NCBI RefSeq assembly: GCF_000463015.1 | Contig: NC_022247.1 | Span: 5,022,001 to 5,086,000, forward strand | Direction of reading: 5' to 3' | DNA length: 64,000 nucleotides | Source: Variovorax paradoxus B4 | GTDB taxonomy: Bacteria; Pseudomonadota; Gammaproteobacteria; Burkholderiales; Burkholderiaceae_C | Part shown: positions 17,935-27,809 of the stretch, piece by piece | How the letters are laid out: every line of letters starts with the position of its first letter | Numbering within the stretch: the first letter of the stretch is position 1 | Notes under the pieces: generated by a model | The model's database searches: none | Seen by the model: only the letters and a program-made list of their open reading frames with translations | Told to the model about the DNA's origin: nothing | Program-made: the position numbers and the translations under genes

Positions 17935-19578
17935 TTGAACGCACCTGCCGCCGCTGCCATGAATGCCGGCCTTGCCGTCCCCGTGCTCTCGCTGAGCGCG
18001 CTCGGCAAGGACTATGCGGCGCCGGTGCTCGACGACGTCTCTCTGGTGCTGAATGCCGGCGAAGTGCTCGCGCTCACGGGCGAGAACGGCGCCGGCAAGA
18101 GCACGCTGTCGAAGATCGTCTGCGGCCTGGTGCAGCCCACGCGCGGGCAAATGCTGCTCGATGGCGCCGCGTTCCAGCCCGCATCGCGCCGCGACGCCGA
18201 ACGGCTGGGCGTGCGCATGGTCATGCAGGAGCTGGGGCTGGTCACCACGCTGTCGGTGGCCGAGAACCTGCTGCTCGACCGGCTGCCCAACCGGACCGGC
18301 TGGATTCGCCGCGGCAAGCTGCACGAACTGGCCGCGCGCCAGCTCGCGAAGATCGGCATGCAGAACATCGACCCGGCCACGCCCGTGGCGCGGCTGGGCA
18401 TCGGCCAGCAGCAGATGGTCGAGATTGCGCGCAACCTGCAGGACGACACGCGCGTGCTGGTGCTCGACGAGCCCACCGCCATGCTCACGCCGCGCGAAAC
18501 CTCGCATCTCTTCGAACAGATCGAACTGCTGAAGGCGCGCGGGGTGGTCATCGTCTACGTGTCGCACCGGCTCGAGGAACTGCAGCGCATTGCCGACCGG
18601 GTGGCGGTGCTGCGCGACGGCCGGCTGGTGGACGTGCGCGCCATGGCCGGCGTGCGCGAAGCCGAGCTGGTGCAGCGCATGGTGGGCCGCGCGGTGCACG
18701 AGCACGAAGGCCGCGACCGCCGCGTGGCCGGGCCGGTGCTGCTGAGCGCGCGCGGCATTGGCCGGGCCGAGGCCGTGAAGGACGTCGACATCGACCTGCA
18801 CGCGGGCGAAGTCATGGGGCTGGCGGGACTCGTCGGCTCGGGCCGGACCGAACTGGTGCGGCTGCTGTTCGGCGCCGACCGGGCCGACCGTGGCGAAATC
18901 CTTCTCTACGACGGCATCGCCACCACGCAGCCGGTGCTGCGCGCCCGCAAGGGCTGGCGCTCGCCGATGCAGGCCATCCGCGCCGGTATCGGCCTGGTGA
19001 CCGAAGACCGCAAGTCGCAGGGGCTGCTGCTCACGCAGTCGATCCGCGTCAACGCCACGCTGAGCGACCTGGGCGCGATTTCGCAGGCGGGCTGGCTGCA
19101 GCGCGCCAAGGAGCGCGGCATTGCCCGGCGCCTGGTGGAGCTGCTGCGCATCCGCTCGCGCAGCATCGAGCAGCCGGTGGCCACCCTGAGCGGCGGCAAC
19201 CAGCAGAAGGTGGTGTTCGCGCGCTGGCTGCACCGCGAATGCAAGGTGCTGCTGCTGGACGAGCCCACGCGCGGCGTGGACGTCGGCGCGCGCGCCGATC
19301 TGTATGCCGAGCTCGACCGCATGACCGACGCCGGCAAGGCGCTCTTGATGGTGTCGAGCGACCTGCGCGAGCTCATGGCCATGTGCGACCGCATCGGCGT
19401 GATGAGCGCCGGCCGGCTGGTCGCGGTGTTCGAGCGCGGCCACTGGAGCGAGCAATCGCTGCTGGCCGCTGCCTTCAGCGACGCGGCAGGACGCGCCTCT
19501 ACCCTGACGCCCCCGACGGCGGGCTCCGCCATTTCCGATTCGAATCCGGGCCAACCGGCCACCGCCGACACACCATGA
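17935..19578 (+). CDS. rbsA: Ribose-type ABC transporter ATP-binding protein (duplicated ATPase)
   Basis: This protein of about 547 residues has two fused ABC domains. The first has Walker A GENGAGKST and Walker B VLVLDEPTA. The second has the degenerate P-loop GLVGSGRTEL and signature LSGGNQQKVVFARW, the pattern normal for RbsA/AraG/XylG. The start is either TTG 17935, with AAGGG six bases upstream, or ATG 17959 without a site; TTG is preferred. The last bases overlap the rbsC start (ATGA). The C-terminal tail of about 30 residues is Thr/Pro-rich and not part of the fold. Confidence 0.92.
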   Translation: MNAPAAAAMNAGLAVPVLSLSALGKDYAAPVLDDVSLVLNAGEVLALTGENGAGKSTLSKIVCGLVQPTRGQMLLDGAAFQPASRRDAERLGVRMVMQELGLVTTLSVAENLLLDRLPNRTGWIRRGKLHELAARQLAKIGMQNIDPATPVARLGIGQQQMVEIARNLQDDTRVLVLDEPTAMLTPRETSHLFEQIELLKARGVVIVYVSHRLEELQRIADRVAVLRDGRLVDVRAMAGVREAELVQRMVGRAVHEHEGRDRRVAGPVLLSARGIGRAEAVKDVDIDLHAGEVMGLAGLVGSGRTELVRLLFGADRADRGEILLYDGIATTQPVLRARKGWRSPMQAIRAGIGLVTEDRKSQGLLLTQSIRVNATLSDLGAISQAGWLQRAKERGIARRLVELLRIRSRSIEQPVATLSGGNQQKVVFARWLHRECKVLLLDEPTRGVDVGARADLYAELDRMTDAGKALLMVSSDLRELMAMCDRIGVMSAGRLVAVFERGHWSEQSLLAAAFSDAAGRASTLTPPTAGSAISDSNPGQPATADTP

Positions 19579-20558
19579 CCGCAGCCGCTGCCACCTCCGC
19601 CCCGCCCTCCGCCCTGAAGGGCCAGCTGGGCACCTACGTGGGCCTGACCGTCGTGCTCGTGGGCATGGTCGCGCTCTTCGGCACGCTGAGCGAATATTTC
19701 CTCTCGCGCGAAACCTTCATCTCCATTGCCAATGAAATTCCCGCGCTGGCGGTGATGGCGGTCGGCATGACCTTCGTGCTGATCATCGCGGGCATCGATC
19801 TCTCGGTGGGCTCGGTGCTCGCCCTCAGCGCGGCCGTCACGGCCGCCGCCATCCTCCAGTGGAAGCTCTCGGTGCCGGTGGCCGCGGCACTGGGCCTTGC
19901 CACCGGACTGGTGTGCGGCAGCGTGACGGGCGCGGTGTCGGTCGCATGGCGGCTGCCGAGCTTCATCGTCTCGCTGGGCATGCTGGAGGCCGTTCGCGGC
20001 GGCGCCTACCTGGTCACCGATTCGCGCACGCAGTACGTGGGCGACGCCATCTCGGGCCTGGCCGCGCCATGGATCGGCGGCATCTCCGCGGCCTTCGTGG
20101 TCGCGGTGGTGCTGGTGGCCGTCGGCCAGCTGGTGCTCACGCGCACGGTGTTCGGCCGCCACGTGGTGGGCATCGGCACCAACGAAGAAGCGATGCGGCT
20201 CGCGGGCATCGATCCGCGGCCGATCCGCATCATCGTGTTTGCCGCCACCGGCCTGCTGGCCGGGCTCGCGGGCCTGATGCAGTCGGCCCGGCTCGAAGCG
20301 GCCGACCCCAACGCCGGCGTCGGCATCGAGCTGCAGGTGATTGCGGCCGTGGTGATCGGCGGCACCAGCCTCATGGGCGGGCGCGGCTCGGTGGTCAACA
20401 CCTTCTTCGGCGTGCTGATCATCGCGGTGCTCGAGGCCGGGCTTGCACAGGTGGGCGCCAGCGAGCCGAGCAAACGCATCATCACCGGCGCGGTCATCGT
20501 TGTTGCGGTGATCATCGACACCTTGCGCCAGCGCCGGGCCGATCGCCGCCTGGCCTGA
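19575..20558 (+). CDS. rbsC: Ribose-type ABC transporter permease
   Basis: This 327-residue inner-membrane permease of the BPD_transp_2 family has about eight to ten hydrophobic segments. Conserved pieces are FVLIIAGIDLSVGSVLALS, FGRHVVGIGTNEEAMRLAGI (the contact with the ATPase) and VIGGTSLMGGRGSV. It overlaps rbsA by four bases and precedes the regulator gene by 22 bp. RbsC dimers form the sugar channel. Confidence 0.95.
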   Translation: MTAAAATSAPPSALKGQLGTYVGLTVVLVGMVALFGTLSEYFLSRETFISIANEIPALAVMAVGMTFVLIIAGIDLSVGSVLALSAAVTAAAILQWKLSVPVAAALGLATGLVCGSVTGAVSVAWRLPSFIVSLGMLEAVRGGAYLVTDSRTQYVGDAISGLAAPWIGGISAAFVVAVVLVAVGQLVLTRTVFGRHVVGIGTNEEAMRLAGIDPRPIRIIVFAATGLLAGLAGLMQSARLEAADPNAGVGIELQVIAAVVIGGTSLMGGRGSVVNTFFGVLIIAVLEAGLAQVGASEPSKRIITGAVIVVAVIIDTLRQRRADRRLA

Positions 20559-20580
20559 GGCGGAAAAAAAGGGAAGCACC

Positions 20581-21684
20581 ATGGCCACCATCAAGGACGT
20601 CGCGCTGCGCGCGGGAGTTTCGGTCACCACCGTCTCGCACGTGGTCAACGACACGCGCCACGTGAGCGCCAAGGGGCGCGAGCGCGTGGAAGAGGCCATC
20701 CGCGAACTGGGCTACGTGCCCAACGCCATGGCGCGCAGCCTCAAGAGCAACACCACGTCGACGCTCGGCATGCTGATTCCGAACAGCTCGAATCCCTACT
20801 TTGCCGAGATCGTGCGCATCGTGGAAGACCGCTGCTTCGGCGCCGGCTACACGCTGGTGCTGTGCAACACCGACGACGAGCCGCGCCGCCAGAGCGTCTA
20901 CCTGCAGGTGCTGGCCGAGCGCCGCATCGACGGCCTGATCGTGGTCTCGACCGGCGCCGGCGACGACGATTCGCTCGTCACGCAACTGCACGGGCTGCGC
21001 ATTCCCACGGTGCTGGTCGACCGCGAGATTGCCGACCCGGCCTGCGACCTGGTGGAAACCGCCCACATGCAGGGCGGCCTGCTCGCGGTGCGGCACCTGC
21101 TGTCGCTCGGCCACAGGCGCATCGCCTGCATCGGCGGGCCGGTGGGCGTGATGCCGAGCGAGCAGCGCATCGAAGGCTGGCGCATGGCGCTGGCCGAGGC
21201 CGGCGCCACGCCGAACGCGGACGCGCTGCTGTGGCGCGGCGGCTTCACGAGCCAGGGCGGCTACGAGGCGATGCACGCCATCCTGCGGACCGAGCAGGCG
21301 CCCTCGGCCGTCTTCGTCTGCAACGACCTGATGGCCATCGGCGCCTTGCGCGCCGCGCACGAAAGCGGCGTGCACGTGCCCGACGAGCTCTCGATCGTCG
21401 GCTTCGACGACATCGAACTCTCGGCCTACACCAGCCCGCCGCTCACCACCGTGGCGCAGCCCAAGGAGCGCATCGGCGCGCTGGCCGTCGACATGCTGCT
21501 GGAGCGCGTGGGCGGCAAGCGGCGCGATGCGCGCAAGGTGGTGCTGCAGCCCGAGCTGCGCGTGCGCGCCTCGACCGCGCGGCACGCGAGCTTCCGCGAG
21601 GCCGCCGCGCCGTCTTCTTCTTCCTCTTCCGCGCCTTCGTCCGAAGCGACATCCACGCAAAACCGAAAGTCCCGCGCCCCGTGA
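20581..21684 (+). CDS. rbsR: LacI-family ribose operon repressor
   Basis: This 367-residue regulator has an N-terminal LacI helix-turn-helix (TIKDVALRAGVSVTTVSHVVN), a hinge region (NAMARSLKSNTTSTLGMLIP), and a periplasmic-binding-like sugar domain. The C-terminal tail is unusually rich in Ser (a run of seven) and lies outside the fold. The gene sits inside the operon it probably controls. The tandem palindromes at 16872-16895 are the likely operators. Its stop overlaps the rbsK start by four bases. Confidence 0.9.
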   Translation: MATIKDVALRAGVSVTTVSHVVNDTRHVSAKGRERVEEAIRELGYVPNAMARSLKSNTTSTLGMLIPNSSNPYFAEIVRIVEDRCFGAGYTLVLCNTDDEPRRQSVYLQVLAERRIDGLIVVSTGAGDDDSLVTQLHGLRIPTVLVDREIADPACDLVETAHMQGGLLAVRHLLSLGHRRIACIGGPVGVMPSEQRIEGWRMALAEAGATPNADALLWRGGFTSQGGYEAMHAILRTEQAPSAVFVCNDLMAIGALRAAHESGVHVPDELSIVGFDDIELSAYTSPPLTTVAQPKERIGALAVDMLLERVGGKRRDARKVVLQPELRVRASTARHASFREAAAPSSSSSSAPSSEATSTQNRKSRAP

Positions 21685-22649
21685 GTTCGAAGCCTTCCTC
21701 CCCTTCCAGCGCCGCCCCGCCGCCGCGCATCGTGGTGCTCGGCAGCCTGAACATGGACATCGTGCTGCGCGTGCCGCATGCGCCGGCCGCGGGCGAAACC
21801 CTGCTGGGCCATTCGATCGCCCACATTCCCGGCGGCAAGGGTGCCAACCAGGCCGTGAGCTGCGCGCGCGAAGGCGGCCGCGTGGCCATGATCGGCTGCG
21901 TGGGCGCCGACGCGCACGGCCAGGCGCTGCGCGAAGCCCTCGTGCGCGATGGCATCGACACCGCCGCGCTGCACACCAGCAGCAGCGAGCCCACGGGCAC
22001 GGCGCTGATCCTGGTGGAAGACAGCGGCCAGAACCGCATCGTGATGATCCCCGGCGCCAACGCGCAGGTCGAAATCGACGAGGCGGTGCTGCGCCAGCAG
22101 CTGCAGGGCACGGCCTTCCTGGTGACGCAGTTCGAGATACCGATGGACCAGGTGGCGCGCGCGATCGCCGTGGCGCACGGCGCGGGCTGCAAGGTGCTGC
22201 TCAACCCGTCGCCGGTGCAGCCCATCGCCGAGCCGCTTTGGCCGCAGATCGACACGCTGGTCGTCAACGAGATCGAGGCCCAAGCCTTGTGCGGCCAGCC
22301 GGCCGACAGCCCGCAGGAAGCCGCGCTGGCCGGCCAGGCCCTGCGCGCCAAGGGCATTGCGCGCGTGGTCGTCACGCTCGGCGCGCGCGGAGCCGTGGCC
22401 ATCGATGCCGACGGCGCGCGCCACCACCCCGCGCCGAAAGTGCAGGCGGTCGACACCACAGCCGCAGGCGACACCTTCCTGGGCGCACTGGCCGTGGCAC
22501 TGGGCGAAGGCCAGTCCTTCGACGAAGCCGTGCGCCTGGGTATCCGTGCCGCCGCGCTGTGCATCCAGCAGCCCGGCGCCCAACCTTCCATTCCGCAGCG
22601 CGATGCCGTGCTTCGCAGCCCCATGCCCCCCGACTGGACCCCGCTGTGA
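21681..22649 (+). CDS. rbsK: Ribokinase
   Basis: This 322-residue PfkB-family sugar kinase phosphorylates ribose to ribose-5-phosphate. PfkB motif 1 is GGKGANQAVSCAREGG, and motif 2 with the catalytic Asp is DTTAAGDTFLGALAVAL. The ribose-type start VVLGSLNMDIV is present. It starts at GTG 21681, overlapping the rbsR stop as GTGA; no ATG is available before the family core. It overlaps rbsD by four bases. Confidence 0.95.
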   Translation: MSSKPSSPSSAAPPPRIVVLGSLNMDIVLRVPHAPAAGETLLGHSIAHIPGGKGANQAVSCAREGGRVAMIGCVGADAHGQALREALVRDGIDTAALHTSSSEPTGTALILVEDSGQNRIVMIPGANAQVEIDEAVLRQQLQGTAFLVTQFEIPMDQVARAIAVAHGAGCKVLLNPSPVQPIAEPLWPQIDTLVVNEIEAQALCGQPADSPQEAALAGQALRAKGIARVVVTLGARGAVAIDADGARHHPAPKVQAVDTTAAGDTFLGALAVALGEGQSFDEAVRLGIRAAALCIQQPGAQPSIPQRDAVLRSPMPPDWTPL

Positions 22650-23044
22650 AACGCTCTCCCCTGCTGCATGCCGAACTCTCGCAAGTGATTGCCGCGCTGG
22701 GGCACGGCGACATGGTGGTCATCGGCGATGCGGGCCTGCCGATCCCGGACGGCCCCCGGCGCATCGACCTGGCGCTCACGCCGGGGATTCCGCGGGTCGC
22801 GGACGTGCTCAAGGCCGTGCTGTCGGAGATGCAGGTGGAGCGCGCGCTGATCGCGCGCGAAGCCATCGGGCAACTGCCGGCGGGACAGCTGCCGGCGTGG
22901 TGCGAAGGCCAGCTGGCCGCCCTGCCGGAGACGGTGTCGCACGAGGAACTCAAGCGCCTGAGCGCGCGCGCCAAGGCGGTGATCCGCACGGGCGAATGCA
23001 CGCCCTACGCCAACATCGTCCTGTGCGCCGGCGTAACTTTCTAG
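22646..23044 (+). CDS. rbsD: D-ribose pyranase
   Basis: This 132-residue protein converts beta-D-ribopyranose to ribofuranose, the form ribokinase uses. The RbsD core is visible as LGHGDMVVIGDAGLPIP, and the C-terminal IRTGECTPYANIVLCAGV carries the conserved Tyr-Ala-Asn. It starts at GTG 22646 overlapping the rbsK stop (GTGA). It is the last gene of the operon and converges on the MOSC gene 10 bp away. No hairpin terminator is evident between them. Confidence 0.93.
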   Translation: MKRSPLLHAELSQVIAALGHGDMVVIGDAGLPIPDGPRRIDLALTPGIPRVADVLKAVLSEMQVERALIAREAIGQLPAGQLPAWCEGQLAALPETVSHEELKRLSARAKAVIRTGECTPYANIVLCAGVTF

Positions 23045-23054
23045 ATAGAGCCCG

Positions 23055-23936
23055 CTATTCGAAGCGGTAGTTCGCACCCACCGCCTGCCCCACCTTGAGC
23101 ATGTGCTCCACGCCCTGCAGCACGATGCAGTTCATGCCGAAGGTGATGCGTCCATCGACGCGCGGATCGGCACGGTAGGTGCGCAGCATGTCGCCGACCT
23201 CGGGGCTGCTCGTGGCCGTGGCCGGGTCGATGTCGGGAATCGGGCAGCGGGTGCAGGGCTTGACGGGCTTGAGCTCGGCCTCGCCTTCGCCGGTTGCGAC
23301 GTGCAGCGCGTCGACCCGGTCCTCGTCGTGCGACTCGATGCCGGCCAGCACGATGTTCGGCCGGAAGCGCTCGATGCCGACCGCATCGTGGCCAGCAGCG
23401 GCCAGCCGCTCGTTGAGTTCGGCCAGCGAGCCCTCGCTGGCCACCAACAGCGGAAAGCCGTCGGCGAACTGGTTTGTCGCCTCGACGCCATCGGTCCACT
23501 GCAGGCTCGACAGGCGCTTGTGCTCGGGGTCGAAGCGCACCAGCCGCAGCGCCTGCGGCTTGCCCGGCTCGGAGAGAAAGTCGCTGAACCACTGGGCCGC
23601 GATGTCGCCCATGTCGTAGGCCGCCACCTCGTCCTTCCAGACGCGCACGCGCACCGGTTTCTCGACCCGGTCGAACGCCAGGTGCAGGGCCAGCATGCCC
23701 GGCGCGCGCAGCACCACTTCCATGTGCTTCATCTGCGGGCGGATCAGCGCCATGCGCGGCAGCTGCCGCTGGGTCACGAACTCGCCCTGCGCGTCGACCA
23801 CCATCCAGGCGCGGTCGAACTCCAGGCCGGTCTCTGTCAGCAACGCCTCGGGAAGCTCGACCCCCGCGCACGATTTGACGGGGTAGACGAACAGGCGCGC
23901 AATGGTGGCTTCAAGATCGAAAGCGGGCTGTGGCAC
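23055..23936 (-). CDS. MOSC domain-containing protein (N-terminal beta-barrel plus MOSC)
   Basis: This protein of 293 residues has an N-terminal MOSC_N barrel (ARLFVYPVKSCAGVELPEALLTETGLEFDRAWMVVD) and a C-terminal MOSC domain. The probable sulfur- or cofactor-binding cysteines lie in VKPCTRCPIPDIDP. The family resembles YcbX and mARC, molybdenum-cofactor enzymes that reduce N-hydroxylated compounds. The start is GTG 23936 with AAGGAA nine bases upstream. It is divergent from the UbiH-like gene. The exact substrate is unknown. Confidence 0.88.
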   Translation of the reverse strand: MPQPAFDLEATIARLFVYPVKSCAGVELPEALLTETGLEFDRAWMVVDAQGEFVTQRQLPRMALIRPQMKHMEVVLRAPGMLALHLAFDRVEKPVRVRVWKDEVAAYDMGDIAAQWFSDFLSEPGKPQALRLVRFDPEHKRLSSLQWTDGVEATNQFADGFPLLVASEGSLAELNERLAAAGHDAVGIERFRPNIVLAGIESHDEDRVDALHVATGEGEAELKPVKPCTRCPIPDIDPATATSSPEVGDMLRTYRADPRVDGRITFGMNCIVLQGVEHMLKVGQAVGANYRFE

Positions 23937-24026
23937 GTGGGGTTCCTTGGAATTCGGCAGCGATTGTCCCGCATCGGCCCGCCAGCGGCGCAGCCCGGGG
24001 GATGGGCTTGTTCTTACAATGGCCGA

Positions 24027-25163
24027 ATGGCCCTCCCTCCTGAAGTTTGCATTCGCGGCGCCGGCATCGTGGGCCGCACATTGGCCCTGCTGCTCGCGCG
24101 CGAGCGCGTGCGCGTCGCGCTGGTGGTTCCGCCCTCCGCGGCGGGCAAGGAAGACATCCGGGCCTACGCGCTCAACACCGCCTCCCGCACCTTGCTCGAA
24201 TCCCTGCGCGCATGGCCCGACGCGGCGCATGCAACGCCCGTGCGCGAGATGCTCGTGAACGGCGACGAAGGCGGGCGGGTGCAGTTCAGCGCCGTGCGGC
24301 AGAAGGTCGATGCGCTGGCCTGGATCGTCGACGTGCCCGCGCTCGAGCAGCAGCTGGCCGATGCGGTGCGCTTCCAGCCCCTGGTCGAGATCGTGTCCGA
24401 GCCCGTGCCCGCGCCGCTCACGGTGGTGTGCGAAGGCAAGGCCAGCGCCACGCGCGACGCGCTCGGCGTGAGCTACGCGGTCACCCGCTACCCGCAGCAT
24501 GCGATTGCGGCGCGGCTCGAAGCGGCGCAGCCGCACGACGGCGTGGCGCGCCAGTGGTTCAACGACACGGGCGAGGTGCTGGCGCTGCTGCCGATGGGCG
24601 GCGTGCAGGGCCGTTCGCTGGCGCTGGTGTGGTCGGTCGACCAGCTCCGCGCGCCCGCCCTGCTGGCGCAAGGCGACGAGGAATTCAGCGCCGCGGTGAG
24701 CGAAGCCAGCCATGGCGCGCTCGGCGCGCTTCGGCTCACGAGCGAGCGCGCCGCCTGGCCGCTCGCGCGCGCCATTGCCGACCGCTGGACCGGCACCATG
24801 CCGCAGGCGCAGGGCGCGGCCGCACAGTCGTGGGCACTGGCCGGCGACGCGGCCCACACGGTGCATCCGCTCGCGGGCCAGGGCCTCAACCTCGGCCTCG
24901 CCGATGCGGCCATGCTGGCCGAGGTGATCCGGCAGCGCGAATATTGGCGCAGCGTGGGCGACCCGCGCCTGCTGCGCCGCTACGAGCGCGCGCGCCGCGC
25001 CGACGTGCTGCAGATGAGCCTGGCCACCGACGGCCTGCAGCAGCTGTTCTCGCACAGCGTGGGGCCCCTGCCCGCGCTGCGCAACTGGGGCATGCGCGGT
25101 TTCGACCGCACGCGCCTCCTCAAGCACTGGATCGCCAACCAGGCGATGGGCTTGAAGGCATGA
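24027..25163 (+). CDS. UbiH/UbiF/COQ6-family FAD-dependent monooxygenase
   Basis: This 378-residue flavoprotein hydroxylase has N-terminal dinucleotide motif GAGIVGRTLALLLAR. The C-terminal FAD-binding block is LAGDAAHTVHPLAGQGLNLGLADA, the classic UbiH-family signature. It most likely hydroxylates a ubiquinone precursor ring. Which ring position cannot be told from sequence alone, so no symbol is given. The stop overlaps the frame upstream of dsbC, suggesting co-transcription. Confidence 0.88.
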   Translation: MALPPEVCIRGAGIVGRTLALLLARERVRVALVVPPSAAGKEDIRAYALNTASRTLLESLRAWPDAAHATPVREMLVNGDEGGRVQFSAVRQKVDALAWIVDVPALEQQLADAVRFQPLVEIVSEPVPAPLTVVCEGKASATRDALGVSYAVTRYPQHAIAARLEAAQPHDGVARQWFNDTGEVLALLPMGGVQGRSLALVWSVDQLRAPALLAQGDEEFSAAVSEASHGALGALRLTSERAAWPLARAIADRWTGTMPQAQGAAAQSWALAGDAAHTVHPLAGQGLNLGLADAAMLAEVIRQREYWRSVGDPRLLRRYERARRADVLQMSLATDGLQQLFSHSVGPLPALRNWGMRGFDRTRLLKHWIANQAMGLKA

Positions 25164-25183
25164 ATCCATCGACCGGACTTCCA

Positions 25184-25906
25184 ATGAAACTCGCACGCAA
25201 CCTTCTTCTCGCCGCCTGCACGCTGGCTGCGGCCGCCACGGCCCTGGCCGGTGAGGCCGAGATCCGCAAGAATCTTCCGGCGCGCATTCCGCAGTTCCCC
25301 ACCATCGACGAAGTCACCAAGTCGCCGCTGCCGGGCCTCTACGAAGTGCGCGTGAACGGCTTCCAGATCTACTACACCGACGAGCAGGGCAACTACCTGC
25401 TGCAGGGCAACCTCATCGACGTGAATGCGCGCAAGAACCTGACAGAGGAGCGCATCGAGAAGCTCAGCCAGGTCTCGTTCGACAAGCTGCCCGTGAAAGA
25501 CGCCATCAAGATCGTGCGCGGCAGCGGCAAGCGCAAGCTCGCGGTGTTCGAAGACCCGAACTGCGGCTACTGCAAGCGCTTCGAGAAAGACATGAAGACG
25601 GTCGACAACGTCACCGTCTACCTGTTCCTCTACCCCGTGCTCGGCCCCGACTCGGCCGTCAAGTCGCGCGACATCTGGTGCAGCAAGGACAAGGGCAAGG
25701 CATGGGGCGACTGGATGGAAACCAGCGTCAAGCCCGCCACCGCGGCAACCAGCTGCGACGTCACGGCCCTGCAGCGCAACGTCGAATTCGGCCGCAAGTA
25801 CAACATCACCGGCACGCCCACGCTGATCTTCAGCGACGGCACCCGCGCGCCGGGCGCCATTCCCGCGGAGCAGGTCGAGAAGCAACTCGCCGCATCCATC
25901 AACTGA
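25184..25906 (+). CDS. dsbC: DsbC-family periplasmic disulfide isomerase
   Basis: This protein of about 240 residues has a signal peptide (MKLARNLLLAACTLAAAATALA) and a DsbC N-terminal dimerisation domain. A thioredoxin-fold domain follows with active site CGYC in EDPNCGYCKRFEKD and cis-Pro in ITGTPTLIFSDG. It should reshuffle wrong disulfides in the periplasm. An in-frame ATG at 25160 overlaps the preceding stop and is an alternative start. 25184 gives the more compact signal peptide. The stop overlaps the M61 start by one base. Confidence 0.93.
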   Translation: MKLARNLLLAACTLAAAATALAGEAEIRKNLPARIPQFPTIDEVTKSPLPGLYEVRVNGFQIYYTDEQGNYLLQGNLIDVNARKNLTEERIEKLSQVSFDKLPVKDAIKIVRGSGKRKLAVFEDPNCGYCKRFEKDMKTVDNVTVYLFLYPVLGPDSAVKSRDIWCSKDKGKAWGDWMETSVKPATAATSCDVTALQRNVEFGRKYNITGTPTLIFSDGTRAPGAIPAEQVEKQLAASIN

Positions 25907-27762
25907 TGGCCACGCCGACCGTTTCCCGGCGCGCGCGAGCGGCTGCGCCGGCCGCCGCGGTGCGCTACCGCATCGAATGCGCCGACCTGCATGCGCACCT
26001 CTTCGCCGTCACCCTGACCATCGAAGCCCCCTCCGCGCAGCAGCGCGTGACGCTGCCGGTGTGGATCCCGGGCAGCTACCTGGTGCGCGAGTTCGCAAAA
26101 AACCTGCAGGGCCTGCGCGCCACGCAAGGACGCCGCAAGCCCGCACTGACGCAGCTCGACAAGTGCAGCTGGCAGGTCGATTGCGTGCCGGGCCAGCCGC
26201 TGGTGCTGCACTACCAGGTCTGCGCCTATGACAACTCGGTGCGCACGGCGTGGCTCGATGCCGACCGCGGCTTCTTCAACGGCACCAGCCTCTGCCTGCG
26301 CGTCGAGGGCCAGACCGATGCGCCGCATGCGCTGGAAATCGGCGCCCCCGCCTTGCCGCCCGGCGATGATGCGCGCTGGTCGTGCGCCACCGCGCTCGTT
26401 CCTTCGAAGATCGACAAGCATGGCTTCGGCCGCTACCTCGCCGCCGGCTACGACGAGCTGGCCGACAGCCCGGTCGAGATGGGCCCCTTCTGGAGCGCCG
26501 AGTTCGAAGCCTGCGGCGTGCCGCACCGCTTCGTCATCGCAGGTGCCGCCGCCTCGTTCGACGGCGAGCGCCTGATCGCCGACACCCAAGCCATCTGCGA
26601 AGCCGAGATCCGCTTCTGGCACGGCGACAAGGCCGGCAAGCGGGGCGGCCCCAAGCTGCCGATCGACCGCTACGTGTTCATGCTCAATGCGGTGGACGAT
26701 GGCTACGGCGGGCTCGAGCACCGGCACTCCACCGCCCTGATCTGCAACCGGCGCGACCTGCCGCAGCGCGGCGCGAAGAAGCAGCCCGAGGGCTACACCA
26801 CGCTGATGGGCCTCATCAGCCACGAGTACTTCCACACCTGGAACGTCAAGCGCATGCGCCCGGCCGAGTTCGCGCACTACGACTACGGCCGCGAGAACTA
26901 CACGCAGATGCTGTGGTTCTTCGAGGGCTTCACCAGCTACTACGACGACCTGCTGCTGCGCCGCGCCGGCCGCATCGACGACGCGGGCTACCTGCGCCTG
27001 CTCAACAAGACCGTGAACCAGGTGCTGCAGACGCCGGGCCGGCTCGTGCAGTCGGTGGCCGAGGCGAGCTTCGACGCCTGGGTCAAGTACTACCGGCAGG
27101 ACGAGCAAACGCCCAACGGCACCGTCAGCTACTACACCAAGGGCGCGCTGGTGGCACTGTGCTTCGACCTCACGCTGCGCCGCGAAGGCAAGGGCACGCT
27201 CGACGACGTGATGCGCCACCTGTGGACGCAAGGCGATGGCGGCCCGATCAGCGAAGCCGACGTGGCCGCGGCGCTCCAAGCCGTGGGCGGCCGCTCCTAT
27301 GCGGCCGAAATCGCGCAGTGGGTGCATGCTACCGACGAGCTGCCACTGGCAGAGCTGCTGCGCGCGCACGGCGTGGCCGCGCTCGAGGATCCGTCGCAGC
27401 AGGCGCAGGCACTGGGCCTGCGCGTGGCCGAGGCCAACGGAAGCGTTCAGGTCAAGGTGGTGCTGCGCGGCGGCGCGGCCGAAAAGGCCGGTTTCTCGGC
27501 CCACGACGAATGGATCGGCATCGAGTTGCCCGCCGTCGGCCGCAGGGGCCAGCAGCGCCCCGCGCAGGCCTGGCGCATCGCCAAGCTCGACGACCTGGCG
27601 CTGTACCTCGGCGACGCCACCCGCTGCACCGCGCTGGTGGCGCGCGACCGCAAGCTCCTGAGGCTGCCGCTGGTGCTGCCGGAGGGTGCGACCACCTGGC
27701 GCCTGTTCTCGCACGACGCGACGAAGGTCGCGGCCTGGCTCGCGCCGGGCGCGCGGCGCTGA
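25906..27762 (+). CDS. M61-family (glycyl aminopeptidase-like) metallopeptidase with PDZ domain
   Basis: This 618-residue protein has zinc motif HEYFH starting at H306 and a third ligand glutamate at about E340 ([12 protein letters not shown]). An N-terminal beta domain of roughly 170 residues precedes it ([14 protein letters not shown] is typical). A C-terminal PDZ-like region starts at about residue 500 ([28 protein letters not shown]). No signal peptide is seen, so it is probably cytoplasmic. It is coupled to dsbC through TGATG. Confidence 0.92.
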   Translation: MATPTVSRRARAAAPAAAVRYRIECADLHAHLFAVTLTIEAPSAQQRVTLPVWIPGSYLVREFAKNLQGLRATQGRRKPALTQLDKCSWQVDCVPGQPLVLHYQVCAYDNSVRTAWLDADRGFFNGTSLCLRVEGQTDAPHALEIGAPALPPGDDARWSCATALVPSKIDKHGFGRYLAAGYDELADSPVEMGPFWSAEFEACGVPHRFVIAGAAASFDGERLIADTQAICEAEIRFWHGDKAGKRGGPKLPIDRYVFMLNAVDDGYGGLEHRHSTALICNRRDLPQRGAKKQPEGYTTLMGLISHEYFHTWNVKRMRPAEFAHYDYGRENYTQMLWFFEGFTSYYDDLLLRRAGRIDDAGYLRLLNKTVNQVLQTPGRLVQSVAEASFDAWVKYYRQDEQTPNGTVSYYTKGALVALCFDLTLRREGKGTLDDVMRHLWTQGDGGPISEADVAAALQAVGGRSYAAEIAQWVHATDELPLAELLRAHGVAALEDPSQQAQALGLRVAEANGSVQVKVVLRGGAAEKAGFSAHDEWIGIELPAVGRRGQQRPAQAWRIAKLDDLALYLGDATRCTALVARDRKLLRLPLVLPEGATTWRLFSHDATKVAAWLAPGARR

Positions 27763-27809
27763 TCAGCGCATATAGTGAACCGCGTTTTTCCCTTCCCCTG
27801 GAGACACCC

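Noticed and set aside
16798..19578. Apparent 926-residue fusion of an unknown domain with RbsA
   Set aside because: The first part lies in a wrong frame over rbsB; the real RbsA starts near 17935 with a ribosome site.
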